Positions 23,062-35,072 of a stretch of 64,000 nt of DNA are shown here, one piece after another; position 1 is the first letter of the stretch, and each line of letters starts with the position of its first letter. The stretch is from the NCBI GenBank assembly GCA_028554645.1, contig JAQOOI010000017.1, forward strand, positions 248,001 to 312,000, read 5' to 3'. Source of the stretch: Omphalotus guepiniiformis. Its lineage: Eukaryota > Basidiomycota > Agaricomycetes > Agaricales > Omphalotaceae. The notes under the pieces were generated by a model, which was not told the origin of the DNA, did no database searches, and saw only the letters and a program-made list of their open reading frames with translations. The position numbers and the translations under genes were made by a program.

Positions 23062-25141
23062 ATGGACCTAACCCTCACGACGAAACACCTCCACATATCA
23101 GGTCTAACACCAACACTAACACCAAAAGATCTAACAGCCTGTCGGTACTGTTAAATCTATCGAAGGTTCTGATAAACTAGATGGTGTGGGTCAACCTAGG
23201 AAGTTTGGGTTTGTAGAGATGGAGATTGGGGATGGGGCGTATAGGAGTGTGAGCTCGGGGGTTCTTTTCTCGGAGGGTGTTTTGTTTTACTCACATTGAG
23301 ATTTTTTTGTTTTGTTTTAGGTCTCACGAGGCTCAGCGGTACGACGTATAAAGGTGCTAAACTACGTATCGGGGAGGCTAAACCAGACTATGCAGCAAGG
23401 TACTCTATCCCTCATTCCCTCCTCCTCCCCCTTCCCCTAACCCGTCTATAGATTAGCAAAAGAACACGCTGACCAACAAACCTCACCACCTACGAAAAAA
23501 ACGCCGCACTGCAACGTACCACCCCGATATGACACCCATCACGCGCGAGAACGCGAGTGAGAGACCGGGGTGGAAGGTTATGCCTTCTGGGAGGGTGGTG
23601 AGGGTTATGAAGATGAGGCCTGGGAAGCCTTTGGTTGGGGTTCCCGTGAGGCGGGATGGGGATGGGGAGAGAGGTGTGGGAGATGCGGAAGGGAAAGGGA
23701 AGGCGGAAGGGAAAGGGAAGGAGAGGAAGAAGAGGAAGAAGAAAATGAGGGAACCGGATGTGAGAGCTAGGGTCAAGACGATTGATGTCACGAAGTGGGA
23801 TGGGGGTTATGGGGTGCCGTATTTGAGGGGGGAGTTTTTGAGTGGGAGTGGGAGCGGGGAGGTTGGTGCGGGTGTGGGTGTGGGTAGAAGGGGGAGTCCG
23901 CTGCTGGAGGAGAAGGAGAAGGAGGGTCGTATCGACTCTGACTCTGACTCTGATTCGGAGACGCGAAAATGAAACTCAAGATCCACTCGAAAACGACTCA
24001 AACTCTATCTCAATCCCCGTTCCTGTTCCTCCACAAAAAACCCACACTGACACTCATCAAGACGCAAATTCAACAGACCTATTAATCGAACGCACACAAA
24101 CGTTGTCATTCATCGTTTCTTTTTTTGTTTCTCACCGTACCTCCGCTTCCACCAAACCCGCTACAACCGCCAAAATCGCTGACGTGGACGTACTCCCAGT
24201 CAAATGGGACTCTGACATTGATCTTGATGACGCTGAGGCGAGGGTTGTTCCTGCTGCCGAGGTCGAGGTCGAGGCTGAGGCGGAGGAGTATGAAGTTGTT
24301 CCGAAGAGTTGGGGTTTGCGGAAGGATGTGGATGCGGACGTTGATTGCGATTGGGATGAGGGTAAGGACGAGGACGAGGAAGAGGAAGAGGTGGAGGGGC
24401 AGATGGACGTTGATGTGGTAGCGGTTGAAGCTGAAGCTGAACAGCCCGCGCCTAAGAAAAACACGTTGAAAGAGTTGTTCAAGCCGAAAGAAGACGCAGG
24501 TACGTATTCTTTTTCTTTCCATTTTTCTGTCTACACGAGGACCTCTTACTCACCCTCGCATCTACACCTACAGGCGGCTTTTCACTTCTTAATCACCTTG
24601 ATCTTGAGTTAGACGACAATATAGATACGACTTTGGGTGTATCGTTTGCTGTCGGTGGGGATTTGCCTCATCATCATCAAGTTGCCGCACACCAAATTGA
24701 GTCTGTATCCACACCTCCTACCCATCCCACCACACGCATACATCCACACCCGCGCCCCCCCCCCCCCCCCCCCCCCCCCCCCCCACCCCCCCCCCCCCCC
24801 CACAACCAACCCTCGACCCCAAAAAACCCTTGTTCTTCCCCCACCCAGGATCTCTTGTCCCAACGACGACACTTGTCAACGATACCTTGCCGTTCTACGC
24901 GCTCGAGACACCCGAGGAAAGGAAGAAGAGGTGGGAGGAGAGTAAGTGGGAGTTGACGAGTGGGTGGAAGAAGAGGTGGAGGGAGGCTGGGAAGGTTGGG
25001 AGGAGGAGGGGGGTTGGGGTTGGGGCGGGGGCGGCGGGGTATGGGACTGGGGTGGGGGCGGCGGGGTATGGGACTGGGGTGGGGGCGGCGGGGTATGGGA
25101 CTGGGGTGGGGGACGAGGGGGACAGCGTGTTGCCTTCCTGA
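23062..25141 (+). CDS. Nop8/NOL8-like RRM protein, reading frame broken
   Basis: Nop8-type nucleolar proteins act in 60S ribosome biogenesis. Seen here: an N-terminal RRM (KHLHISGLTPTLTPKDLTA; KFGFVEMEIGDGAYRS; then KGAKLRIGEAKPDYAARLAKE after an intron), a basic/acidic middle with WKVMPSGRVVRVMKMRP, a long acidic region, and a C-terminal block (FYALETPEERKKRWEESKWE then GWKKRWREAGKVGRRR). RRM plus GEAKPDY plus the Trp/Arg C-terminus is the family layout. The frame does not hold. About 14 nt seem missing in the first RRM helix near 23140, a run of seven A near 23500 shifts frame, a third shift falls near 23965, and a C homopolymer at 24755-24801 precedes the last block. Introns do not explain these. 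Assembly indels or a decaying gene are both possible. Confidence 0.55.
24755..24801. repeat. C homopolymer (30 + 16 with one A)
   Basis: Thirty C, one A, then sixteen C, within the Nop8-like gene. Its length is the kind of feature often mis-sequenced, and the frame changes across it. Confidence 0.95.
25027..25107 (+). repeat. Three perfect 27-bp tandem repeats
   Basis: Units 25027-25053, 25054-25080 and 25081-25107 are identical. They encode nine-residue repeats (GAAGYGTGV) at the C-terminal end of the Nop8-like protein. The unit is strongly G-rich on the plus strand. Confidence 0.95.
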
Positions 25142-25429
25142 GCGCTGAGCACTTGATTCAGTGCTTACAGAAGATTCAAACATTAACGTTCATGCACCAT
25201 GCATCATGTCCCAGTCCTAGCGGTGTACACTCTAGCATTAGTTTCGTGGGTTCGCGGTTTACGTTTAGGCCTTGGGGTGTAGACTTGGTACTGCATAGCG
25301 TTTTTCTTTTTCACTGAGCTCTCGGGGCAGTGGCGGCTTTCGTGGGCGTGGGTACAATACATAGGGTCTATGACTCGTACATTGCATACATAGTACGTTG
25401 TGGGCACCTGTCTCTATCTACTATATATG
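25142..25429. other. Boundary from host to AT-rich duplicated DNA
   Basis: No gene. Base composition falls abruptly toward AT-rich, CG-poor sequence at the right-hand end. Confidence 0.5.
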
Positions 25430-28415
25430 CATTTACATCATCACATACAGTTTTGTACAAGATCAATGATGTATCTTAAGAGTTGAGACTACAACTTCTC
25501 AATCTTACTAGGCTAAGAGTTCTGGATAAAATACTCCCTACTTTAACAAGCTCACATGTCTATTTAGCAAGAGGGTTCAAGGTCAACATTGAGCTTACAC
25601 ATCTATCAAGGACCTCAAGATGATAACCGTTCAAATGTAGTGCTATATTGTAAAAGTAAGATGTACAAGATAATCAAGCTTGGTATTTATATTCTTGTAC
25701 ATAGAAGGTGAACGAAGCTGATAGAATCAATGAACATTAAAAGGAAATATTCTAGAGAGGAATTGTAACAAAGAGAAAGAAAGAGAACATTCCACTTCAT
25801 TCATGATTAGTCAGGCCTTTGAACACCACAAGTTTCTTTGTACTGTGTAGCTTCATCACCCTATCAACATCCCTCACACTTCCATATTGAGACTCTCTAT
25901 TCCCATAGACCTTTGTCCACTACTCCCAGCAACTTCACCAAGATCCTGCAGCTCAATTCCATCATCATCATCTGAATGAGAGTCTTATCTGATCAAAGAG
26001 CCTTCATGGACATGTGAAGACACTGGTGTGGTACCCCGTACAAACTCCAATGATGTGAGTGTGGAGTTTGCAGCTAGCCTTCTATTGTTATCCAAGGAGA
26101 AAGAGGACATCTCCACAGTATCATCAATTGGAGATCTTCTGAATTTCACCAAGGCAATGACTGCAATGGGATATATTACCTATGGGAGTAATTAGTGAGA
26201 GTCTGTGTTGAAAGAAGTGATGAATTTATACTGAGGAACAATCAGAAATTGCATTCAGAATGCATTGAATATAGAAAGCAGTATCACTGTTAGACAAATA
26301 CTCTGGCAATTGATTCAATATCAATAAGAACAGTATAAAAGCCATCTAAACATACTATCAGCAGACTATGATGCATTTCAAAGTGAAACTCTACCTGTAT
26401 ACAGCCATAGGCAAGTCCTGACTCAACAATGAGTGCAAGAATTCTCTGAACATCACACTTTTTCCTTCTTCCACTATCAGAGAGAAATGTCTGATATTGC
26501 CTAAGCCAACAAATAAGCACTTCCATAGTTTCAAAGAAAGCTAGAGATCTTACCAAGCCTTTATATAAATCAATCCTGTTCCCAGTACATTAACTCCAAA
26601 GCTGATGCTATAGCTAGCTATATTAAGCCCATTGTATTGGATACTTTCAGAGTTACTGTCAAGAATGCTAGCACTAGCAATGTTTACTCCTATTCAATTT
26701 CTGTGAGTTCTTTTTATCTACTAAAAAACTCAACCTTACCAATATTAGCTAGCATAGTAAGAACAAGGCCCAACCTGACATACTGATTCCTAGGCCATAA
26801 TACCCAGGCTCTCCAGGCAATCGTCATGTCACCAAGAAGAACCTTGTTATGTGAATTAGATCATGAGTATGTAGTTGAGTAAAATTGGCTCACATTGAAG
26901 GTGATTATGAAGCTGTTAAATAGTATAAGTGATTGTATAGAGCTCTCTGTTCTTGCATATCTATCATTCAGAGAAAGTGAGAGGTTGCTGATAAACCAAG
27001 TTTGATATTCAAGAATGTCAATTGCAAGATACTGAGCTATATCCATGGAAAATAGGAAACACAAAAGACATATGAGGGCAAGAAGTGCCTTCTGTTGCAT
27101 AGACTTTAGCTCTTGATACCTGTATATGGTAAGAATTAGTCATGAAATTAGAGAGTCTATAGCTACGTGCCACAGAGTTCTTGAAACAAGGCAAGCAAGG
27201 ATAATAGTTGGAACTATCAGAATAAGGTCAGAGCTATTCACAGCAAGGTGTAGAATTCATACAAAATAAAAGTGCATATATGCATATATCCAAAGTTTCA
27301 CCAATTATACTTATACCAATGTCTTGAAGAACACTATCTTCATCTGGTGTCATCTTGAGTATTGGACTGTTGTAGAACAAAGATGGCTGTCAATGACTTT
27401 CTGTCTGTACTCTGCTCATCTTATAAGAATGAGAGACTGAATTGATCAATTCAAAAATACAGTAATCTGACAGTAACCACACATCACAATCATTGAAATT
27501 GAACATATCTTGTTATAGCATTTATAGAAATTCAACTGAGCTCCCAAGTTGTACCATCTCTTATACAACTGTATTGGTAAAATTGTTTATATAAGTCAAC
27601 ATATACAAACAACCTCAATAGTATCTCAGTGTAGTTGATGCATGAGATGAGATGATTTCTCAAGTGCATAGTAACTTCACCAGATATTTCAATGTCAATG
27701 ACCATGTCTAACGTAGTTGAGAATGAGAATTGAGATGGATCAATGAGATGAGATACAAGAGACTAGAGTGAGACTGAGATAAACTGGAGATTCAAGAATA
27801 GAAAGATGAGAATGCTTTGTTTATTTAATGCCCTGGTGTTATTTGGATACAAGGTATACTATATATACTGTATAGAATCAATACATGGGTGTTCTCTGTG
27901 CCACTGTTATAATGTGTGATTGAAATAGCAACATTCAGTGATGCCAATAGAAATGACCTGGTGTAGTGATAGCACAACAAGACATAATGCATAAGGTAAT
28001 TGACAATAGTGCATGTGTGTATTATTCTCATGTGCATGATACTAGTGAATAGGTCTGGGAAGGAAATGGAATATAAGTAGCCACAGTACATGCTTCAAAA
28101 GTAATATAACTAAAGTAAAGTGTTGAAAATGAAGCTACAATATTAACTAATTAATATTGTTCCTTACATAGAACTGGTGAAAAAAAGGGAATAGAAAACC
28201 AGAAAGACAAAACATACAACAAAAGTATCAAGCATTAATGTGAATCATAATATTTATAACATGAATATTTTGACCTCCTCGAAATCCAGAATAAAAGACA
28301 CAAACTGTAAAATAAAGTGGCTTACTCTCTCCTTTACCTCTCTCTAACCAACCCAACCAAAAATCTCTTATAATTCCTGCTAGTCACACGTGCAACCCTA
28401 GACTCCAATGATTTC
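25430..28415. repeat. Tandem duplication unit, copy A
   Basis: Aligns by eye with 28745-32203 along nearly its whole length. The start (ATGCATTTACATCA...), the gene and the upstream non-coding block near 27825-28400 all recur in the same order with scattered substitutions and small indels. It is AT-rich and CG-poor compared with the host segment. Homology fades after about 28415. Confidence 0.85.
25874..27353 (-). pseudogene. Seven-helix membrane protein, copy A, truncated by a stop
   Basis: Counterpart of the gene at 29624-31099, starting MTPDEDSVLQ at 27353. Visible pieces include the hydrophobic exon QKALLALICLLCFLFSMDI, the segment LNDRYARTESS and the cytoplasmic exon ending DVQRILALIVESGLAYGCIQ. 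In the last exon the codon that is CAA in copy B (SLIRQDSHS) reads TAA at 25985-25987. This removes the last ~36 residues, although the ancestral stop at 25874-25876 is still in frame. Exon joints in the N-terminal third could not all be resolved, so further lesions are possible. The lost tail is a disordered cytoplasmic end, so a truncated protein might still insert in membranes. Confidence 0.6.
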
Positions 28416-28873
28416 TTATACTTTGTATGATAAGCAGCTTTGATAGATGGTTGGGTTTGGAAGGGGAGTTTATGAGGGAGCAGTGGTTTTTCCTGGAAGT
28501 GAATTGGTTTATTTGAAGTGAATTTAATGTAGAGGAAAAAGTGAGAATGAGATAGGAATAGATATTGTGCTTCACGAGTAAAAATGGGTCCAATGTGCAA
28601 CTTAAGATGTGAAGTAAATGAGGTGAAACTATGATCAAGTGATTTGCACTATTATTCAGCACCACATCACAGACTAATGAACCCCTCACTAATAAATATG
28701 TATTGTTGCTAGATCCTCATAGCTGTCTCTATCTAATTACATGCATTTACATCACCAGATGCAGTTTTCTAAAAGATCAACAATGTATCTTAAGAGTTGA
28801 GACTACAACTTCTCAATCTTACTAGGCTAAGAGTTCTGATAAAATACTCCCTACTTTAATGAACTTACATGTC

Positions 28874-29325
28874 TGTCAGCGACTCTAGTTATCAAACTCA
28901 AATAACCAAACACAAGGATCTCAGTTTCACATGAATAAGAGAAAAGCAGGAAATAGAATTGAGAAGAGAAATGATACAAAAAGTTATGCTAAGTACAAGT
29001 CTAAACTGGAGGAGTTATTGACAAGATCAAAGCTAAAGGAATATCTACCTAAACAGACTTGTTATATACATGAATAAAACCCTAAACCCTGGGCTATAAC
29101 CCTTGACTAATCCACCGTGTGTCTACCATGAGTTCGATCGCCTCAAGTGTTTCATTAATGATCGTGATCGCCTTGAGGTCTACATGCTTGATCTCGATCA
29201 TCATGCTACCTACGTGTGTATTTAATATAACCCTAGATCTATAATTTAAGATGCTATCTACTGATAATAAAAGTGTCTATATGTACAAACAATGAGATAA
29301 GATGAAAAAGAAAGTGTTCGTAACA
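28874..29325. mobile_element. Solo LTR with 5-bp target-site duplication
   Basis: 452-bp insert beginning TGTCAGCGAC and ending GTTCGTAACA (TGT...ACA ends). It is bracketed by the direct repeat ATGTC at 28869-28873 and 29326-29330. The paralogous place in copy A reads CACATGTCTATTTAGC with a single ATGTC and no insert, an intact empty site. No coding sequence lies inside. It differs from both Ty3/gypsy LTR families further right, so it derives from a third LTR family whose internal part was lost by LTR-LTR recombination. Confidence 0.88.
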
Positions 29326-29623
29326 ATGTCTATTAAGCAAGCATTTACATATCTATTGAGTACTTCAAGATAATGGTTGTTCAAAGGTAGTGCTTGATTG
29401 TCAAAGTAAGATATTGTACTAGCTTGGTAATTATATTCTTGTACATAGAAGATAAGGGAATTCTGTAGAATCTGTGAACATTAAAAGGAATTATTCTAGA
29501 GAGGAATTGTAACAAAAAGAAAGAAAAAGCATATCACTTTATTCACAATTAGTTAGGCTATTGAGCTTTAACACCACAAGGTTTGTTTGTACTGTGTAGG
29601 TTCATCACCCCCATTGACATTTC

Positions 29624-31099
29624 TCACACTTCCATATTGAGACTCTCTATTCCCATAGACCTTTGTCCACTACTCCCAGCAACTTCACCAAGATCCTGCA
29701 GCTCAATTCCATTATCATCACCTGAATGAGAGTCTTGTCTGATCAAAGAGCCTTCATGAACATGTGAAGACACTGGTGTGGTACCCTGTACAAACTCCAG
29801 TGATGTGAGTGTGGAGTTTGCAGCTGGCCTTCTATTGTTATCCAAGGAGAAAGAGGACATCTCCACAGTATCATCAATTGGAGACCTTCTGAATTTCACC
29901 AAGGCAATGACTGCAATGGGATATATTACCTATGGGATTGATTAGTGAGAGTCTGTGTTGAAAGAAGTGATGAATTTATACTGAGGAACTATCAGAAATT
30001 GCATTCAGAATGCATTGAATATAGAAAGCAGTATCACTGTTAGATAAATACTCTGGCAATTGATTCAATATCAATAACAACAGTACATAAGCCATCTAAA
30101 CATGCTATCAGCAGACTAAGATGTGCTTAAATTGAAAGACTTCACCTGTATGCAGCCATAGGCAAGTCCTGATTCAACAATGAGTGCAAGAATTCTCTGA
30201 ACATCGCGCTTTTTCCCCCTTCCACTTCTAGAGAGAAATATCTGATACTGCCTGAGCCAACAAATGAGCAGTTTTACAGTTCTAAAGAAGGAGGTCTTAC
30301 CAAGCCTTTATGTAAATCAATCCTGTTCCTAATATATTGACTCCAAAGCTGATACTATAGCTAGCTATATTAAGCCCATTGTAACCATCACTTTCATTGA
30401 CACTGTCAAGAATGCCAGCACTGGTAATGTTTACCCCTATTGATTTTCTGTGAGTTCTTTTCATCTAAAAAACTCAATCTTACCAATATTAGCTAGCATA
30501 GTAAGAACAAGGCCCAACCTGACATACTGATTCCTAGGCCATAATACCCAGGCTCTCCAGGCAATAGTCATATCACCAAGAAGAAGCTTGATATTTGAAT
30601 TAGATCATGAGTATGTAGTTGAGTAAAATTGGCTCACATTGAAAGTGCCAATGAAGTTTACAAATACTTTAAGTGATTGTAGAGAGCTCTCTGTTCTTGC
30701 ATATCTATCATTCAGAGAAAGTGAGACCTTGCTGATCAACCAAGTTTTATATTCAAGGATGAAAGATGCAAGATCCAAAGTGATATGCATGGAAAATAGA
30801 AAACACAAAAGACATATGAGGGCAAGAAGTGCCTTCTGTTGCATAGTCTTTAGCTCTTGATGCCTATATATGCTAAAGATTTTAGTCATGAAATTACAGA
30901 GTCTATAGCTACTTGCCACAGAGTTCTTGAAACAAGGCAAACAAGGACAATAGTTGGAACTATCAAACCAAGGTCAGAGTTATCCATAGCAGGGTGTAGA
31001 ATTCATACAAAATGAAAGTGCATTTATGCAAACTTCTAAAGCGTGACCAATTATACTTATACCAATGCCTTGAAGAACACTATCTTCATCTGGTGTCAT
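29624..31099 (-). CDS. Seven-helix integral membrane protein, copy B
   Basis: Belongs to an unnamed multi-spanning membrane family I recognise as widespread in Agaricomycetes. Blocks in order from the ATG at 31099: MTPDEDSVLQGI; a hydrophobic exon (QKALLALICLLCFLFSMHI) and a loop with SLNDRYARTES; the family block WRAWVLWPRNQYVRLGLVL; NITSAGI...ASYSISFGVNILGTGLIYIKAW; a basic loop then DVQRILALIVESGLAYGCIQ; a final membrane segment; and the tail VKFRRSPIDDTVEMSSFSLD ending LNMEV*. WRxWVLW, NILxTxLI and ILALxVESG are its hallmarks. Introns of about 50-60 nt separate the blocks, but joints in the N-terminal third are unresolved. The protein sits in membranes; its ligand or cargo is unknown. Unlike copy A the tail is intact. 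Confidence 0.6.
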
Positions 31100-32203
31100 C
31101 TTGAGTATTGGGCTGTTGCGAAACAAAGGTGGCTGTTAATAAATTTCTGTCTGTACTCTACTCATCTTATAAAGATTGAGAGATTAAACTGATCAATTTA
31201 AAAATACAACAATCTGACAGTAACCACAAATCACAATCATTGAATAGAACATATCTTGTGTTAGCATTTATAGAAAGTCAACTGAGCTCCCAAGTTGTAT
31301 CATCTTATTGAGTATATTACATATCTGTAAAATTGTTTATGTAAATCAGTATATACAAACAACTTCAATAGTATCTCAGTGTAGTTGATGCATGAGATGA
31401 GAAGAACTCTCAAGTGCATAGTAACTTCACCAGATATTTCAATGCCAATGGCTGTATCTAACTTAGTTGAGAATGAAAACTGAGATGTATGAATGAGACG
31501 AGATATATGAATGAGACGAGATACAAGAGACTAGACTGAAACTGAGATAAGTTGAAGATTCAAGAATAGAAAGATGAGAATGCTTTGTTTATCCAATGCC
31601 CTGGTGTTATTCAGTATACTATATATACTGTACAGAATCAATAAATGGGAAATGTTTGCTAGTTCTCTGCATCACTGTTATATGTGTGATTGAAATAGCT
31701 CAGTAACATTCAGTGATGCCAATATAACTGACCCAGTGTAGTGATAGCACAACAAGACATAATACATGATGGATTTAAGGTCATTGACAATAGTGCATAT
31801 GTGCATCATTCTCATGTGCATGATACTAGTGAATAGATCTGGGAAAAAATGGAAAATAGATAGCTACAGTACATGCTTCAAAAACAATATCACTAAAGTA
31901 AAGTATTGAAAATAAAGCTACAATGTTAACTAAATAATATTGTTCCTTACATAGAACTGTGAAAAAAGGGAACAGAAAATCAGAAAGACAAAACATACAA
32001 CAAAAGTATCAAGCACCAATGTGAATCATAATATTTATGACATGAATATTTTGTCCTCCTGAAAATTCAAGAATTAAAAAGACATGAATTGCAAAATCAT
32101 ATGGCATATTCATTTCCCCTCACCTCTCCATAACCAACCCAACCAAAACCCTCTTATGATCTTCACTAGTCTCACACACAACCCTAGACTCCAATGATTC
32201 CAT

Positions 32204-32779
32204 ATACAGCACTTTCATTATAAACTGTCATAGTTCCAGAGCCCTGAAATATATCCTTTACAGACTATTTTCTGAGTGAAAAAAATACTTTTATGTTTTT
32301 TGAACAAGTTTTTATTTCACTCCTCAGTAGGGAAAAACTTTGCATATTTTAATATAGTTTTTGGCTATCAAAACACTTCTAAATTCTCAAAAAGTGTTTG
32401 ACTTGATTAAATTCATTACTTGCTGGTGTGAAAACAATCACTCCTCTCAGTCTTAACACTCAATTCACCCCTAACATCACCCACCAAATCCCTCCCATAC
32501 TGTTGCCTATACCCCAAAACAAGATGATGTATATCCTCCATGGACCTTTCAGCCAAGATTTCCGTGAGGGGAAGTTCAGAGTCCGTTCCGGCGCCTTGAA
32601 TCGCTTCTAGAACAAGTTCGATGCTGTACCTTTGCAGGTGTAGTTACTATGGGTATGAGAGGAGAGGGCAGGAGTGAGAAGTACATGAACCTTCAGTGTT
32701 TCAATTGCTATTCGAAGTTTGATCGAAGTTATTTTGAATGATGAATGATGATGGGCGCCCCGGTTGGATTGCTTGATTA
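32204..32779. other. AT-rich spacer, no supported gene
   Basis: Lies between duplication copy B and the left end of the TIR element. Only a 60-codon frame of low information is present. Confidence 0.5.
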
Positions 32780-33002
32780 GGGCATATCAGCAATGGCTTT
32801 TTTTGAGTTTTCGGACTTCTCCGAGAAAATTCGCTTAAGTCTCACTGAAAATGAGTGACACAAAAGTCATCAGGTGACACCGGACCTCACCGGACCGATT
32901 GTGACACGACACGTCCAGCAACGATTCGAAGGCCTTGATGAAGGCCGTAACACTGAACGTCGACGCCATTTGGCGCAAGGATTCTTACTGCTGCCCTTCC
33001 GA

Positions 33003-33549
33003 TGTCAGGTATTTAGAATTTTATCTAAATATCTCTGAGTGTCGCGGGAACGTATCTTTAGTTGCCTGCACCCAGTTGTTCGTGAATAAGGGTTTAAGAG
33101 AGCGAAAAGATAAGATAAGGTCGATTGGTCTGATATCGGACCAGCCAATCACGGATCAAAGTTTACTGGCAGCACTTCCGTGTACTGTGAGCAATGACAA
33201 TGAGTTACTCGGGACTCCTTGACGAATGTTCAGACAAAGCGGTCTAAACTCCTGTAGACTGTACTTTTCTGGACTAGTGTCTGGTGATTATTATGGGGGG
33301 GATTCTTATTTATCTACATAAAAAAAACTAACTTTTATATGTCCTTTTCTTCCTAAATTAGAATTCTTCTTGAATATTCTACAATCTTCTACTCTCTTCT
33401 CCAAAGTTCTGCTGTATTTCCCTAACTTTCCAGAGCATTCCACTCCTTTCCATTTACTACTAAAAGTTCTTTACTCCTAAATTAGCAAGCCTCCAAGGTT
33501 GATCACCAATCATATGCCATTTGATGGGAAACTTATGACCTTCCTGACA
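33003..33549 (-). repeat. Outer element 3' LTR
   Basis: 547 bp, TGTCAGG...CCTGACA, read as identical to 61860-62406. No clear polypurine tract was found next to it on the element strand, which is unusual. Confidence 0.92.
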
Positions 33550-33611
33550 TCCGCGGGGAACAATATACAACCGCCCCGGTTGTCCTGTGTCGTTGGTCAT
33601 GAGTTTCCTCC

Positions 33612-34451
33612 CTACTCGCTCGTGGTACTTCGGCACGTATATAGCAGTATGTGCTGCCACCACCTGCCAAGGGAGTTATAACCAATTGAAGGAGGTGCCT
33701 CTACAGCGGTAGTAGCGTCGTGAGGACATTGCGAAGTCAACGATGGAGTATAGGGAACCAGATGATCGGATAACGCAATGGTCATGGATGCTGTGGGGGG
33801 ATAAGTATAGGTAGTTCCTTCAACGGGTAGAGAGGGTGATGAAGGCATGGGGGTAATGGTTACTGACGAAGACGTAGTTCGAGTGCTGGAAGTTCGGGAA
33901 ATATGGGGTATATGTTCCAGGAATTCATACACTTCCATCACGTTTGTTTGGCTATCCGTCCACTGCTGTTGTAGCCGTAACAGATTATCACTGCGTCGAA
34001 TTAATGTGGAAGATGATACATCAGGAGTGTCAAAGAGAACAGAAAACGCGGTATTTTCGAAGATCACGTCTAGTCCTTCATTATTTTGTGGCCAATCTCG
34101 CGAGATGAACTTGCTGGGAACTCGAAGGAAAAATGCTCCATCCAAGTGTTCCAGTCCAAGTATATACTCAAACTGAAAAACTTTGAAAAGACGTGAAACC
34201 AAGATCGCCCGACCAGTATGTTGAGTGGTTAACATGAATCGCCCTCGGGTTAATCGTTCACCAGTGCTTGGCCCTTCGGTGGAGTACACACGACATTCAG
34301 TGTGCTTCAGAAGAGTGGGAAATTGGTCTGGGCGCATTTGGGCCAAGTCCAATTTGATTGGATTGTAGCATGGATAGCGTGCTTGTAGAGAAGTAGATTG
34401 AAGAAAGGAGTGATAGTGCTCGAAGGAGACAATCGAGTTGCTGGAGGCCAT
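33612..34451 (-). CDS. Outer element accessory ORF downstream of integrase
   Basis: 279 codons from the ATG at 34451 (MASSNSIVSFEHYHSF), in the same sense as pol and ending just before the 3' LTR. The first ~180 residues look globular, with blocks such as GRFMLTTQHTGRAILVSRLF and FQFEYILGLEHLDGAFFLRV. The rest is Ser/Thr/Pro-rich and likely disordered. No transmembrane span, protease or polymerase motif is present, and it is not recognisable as an envelope protein. Its position, where some LTR elements keep extra genes, suggests an element-encoded accessory protein of unknown role. Confidence 0.55.
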   Translation of the reverse strand: MASSNSIVSFEHYHSFLQSTSLQARYPCYNPIKLDLAQMRPDQFPTLLKHTECRVYSTEGPSTGERLTRGRFMLTTQHTGRAILVSRLFKVFQFEYILGLEHLDGAFFLRVPSKFISRDWPQNNEGLDVIFENTAFSVLFDTPDVSSSTLIRRSDNLLRLQQQWTDSQTNVMEVYEFLEHIPHISRTSSTRTTSSSVTITPMPSSPSLPVEGTTYTYPPTASMTIALSDHLVPYTPSLTSQCPHDATTAVEAPPSIGYNSLGRWWQHILLYTCRSTTSE

Positions 34452-34532
34452 GAGGGCAAAAAATGAGAAAAACAAAGGATGTTTTGGAACTCTGGGAAGT
34501 CGCACTTTTATGGTTATCTTCTTTGGCGGTGT

Positions 34533-35072
34533 TCAATGGCTAAATTCGTCCTGCCCTAGCCACCCTGTACGAAGGAACCAGTGATCGCGGGTTATATATG
34601 GTAATAATCTATATGTAGCCACAGGGACATCAAATTCGGCTCCATCCAATTCTTGGAGTCGGTAAGCTTCGCCTTGAGTCTTGCGAATTACCTCGTAGGG
34701 TCCAAAATATCGAGGTTTCTCCTTTTGGCCTATTTCCTGGTCTCGCCTTGAATTTCGAACTAACACCAATGTCCCAGGCTGATACTCTGTTTGAACAAGT
34801 CGTTTTCTGAAACGTTTTTCAAATTCATTTTTAGATCTGAATCGAGTAGTTTTGAGTAAATCAGCAGCCTTCTGAATATCATTTGGGTGTTTGATAAGCT
34901 GCTGAATTCTTTTGACCAGGAGCTCTTCCGTTGACATGCCCGATTTATATCATTCGACCAAAAAGGTGGCTTCGAAAAGATCGAAGGGCAATAAGGGCTC
35001 TGTTCCATGGAGTAGGTAGTATGGAGAGTGGCCCGTAGACTTGTTGATGGTTACGCGATCTGCAAATACCGC
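34533..35072 (-). pseudogene. Outer element integrase, C-terminal part (split)
   Basis: Continues the integrase frame broken at 51529 by the inner element. It reads FADRVTINKSTGHSPYYLLH, then the C-terminal domain with a GPY/F-type motif (PRYFGPYEVIRKTQGEAYRL) and ends at 34533. An in-frame TGA at 34950-34952 lies between FEATFLVE and YKSGMSTEELL. No chromodomain follows. The GCGGTA bases shared by both sides of the insertion are the target duplication. Confidence 0.8.

Larger units (their letters stand above)
28745..32203. repeat. Tandem duplication unit, copy B
   Basis: Second copy of the unit at 25430-28415, longer because of the solo LTR insertion at 28874-29325. The order of non-coding and coding blocks is the same as in copy A. 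Confidence 0.85.

Noticed and set aside
29078..29090. CCCTAAACCCT telomere-like run inside the solo LTR
   Set aside because: Only about one and a half plant-type repeats; no array and no chromosome-end context.
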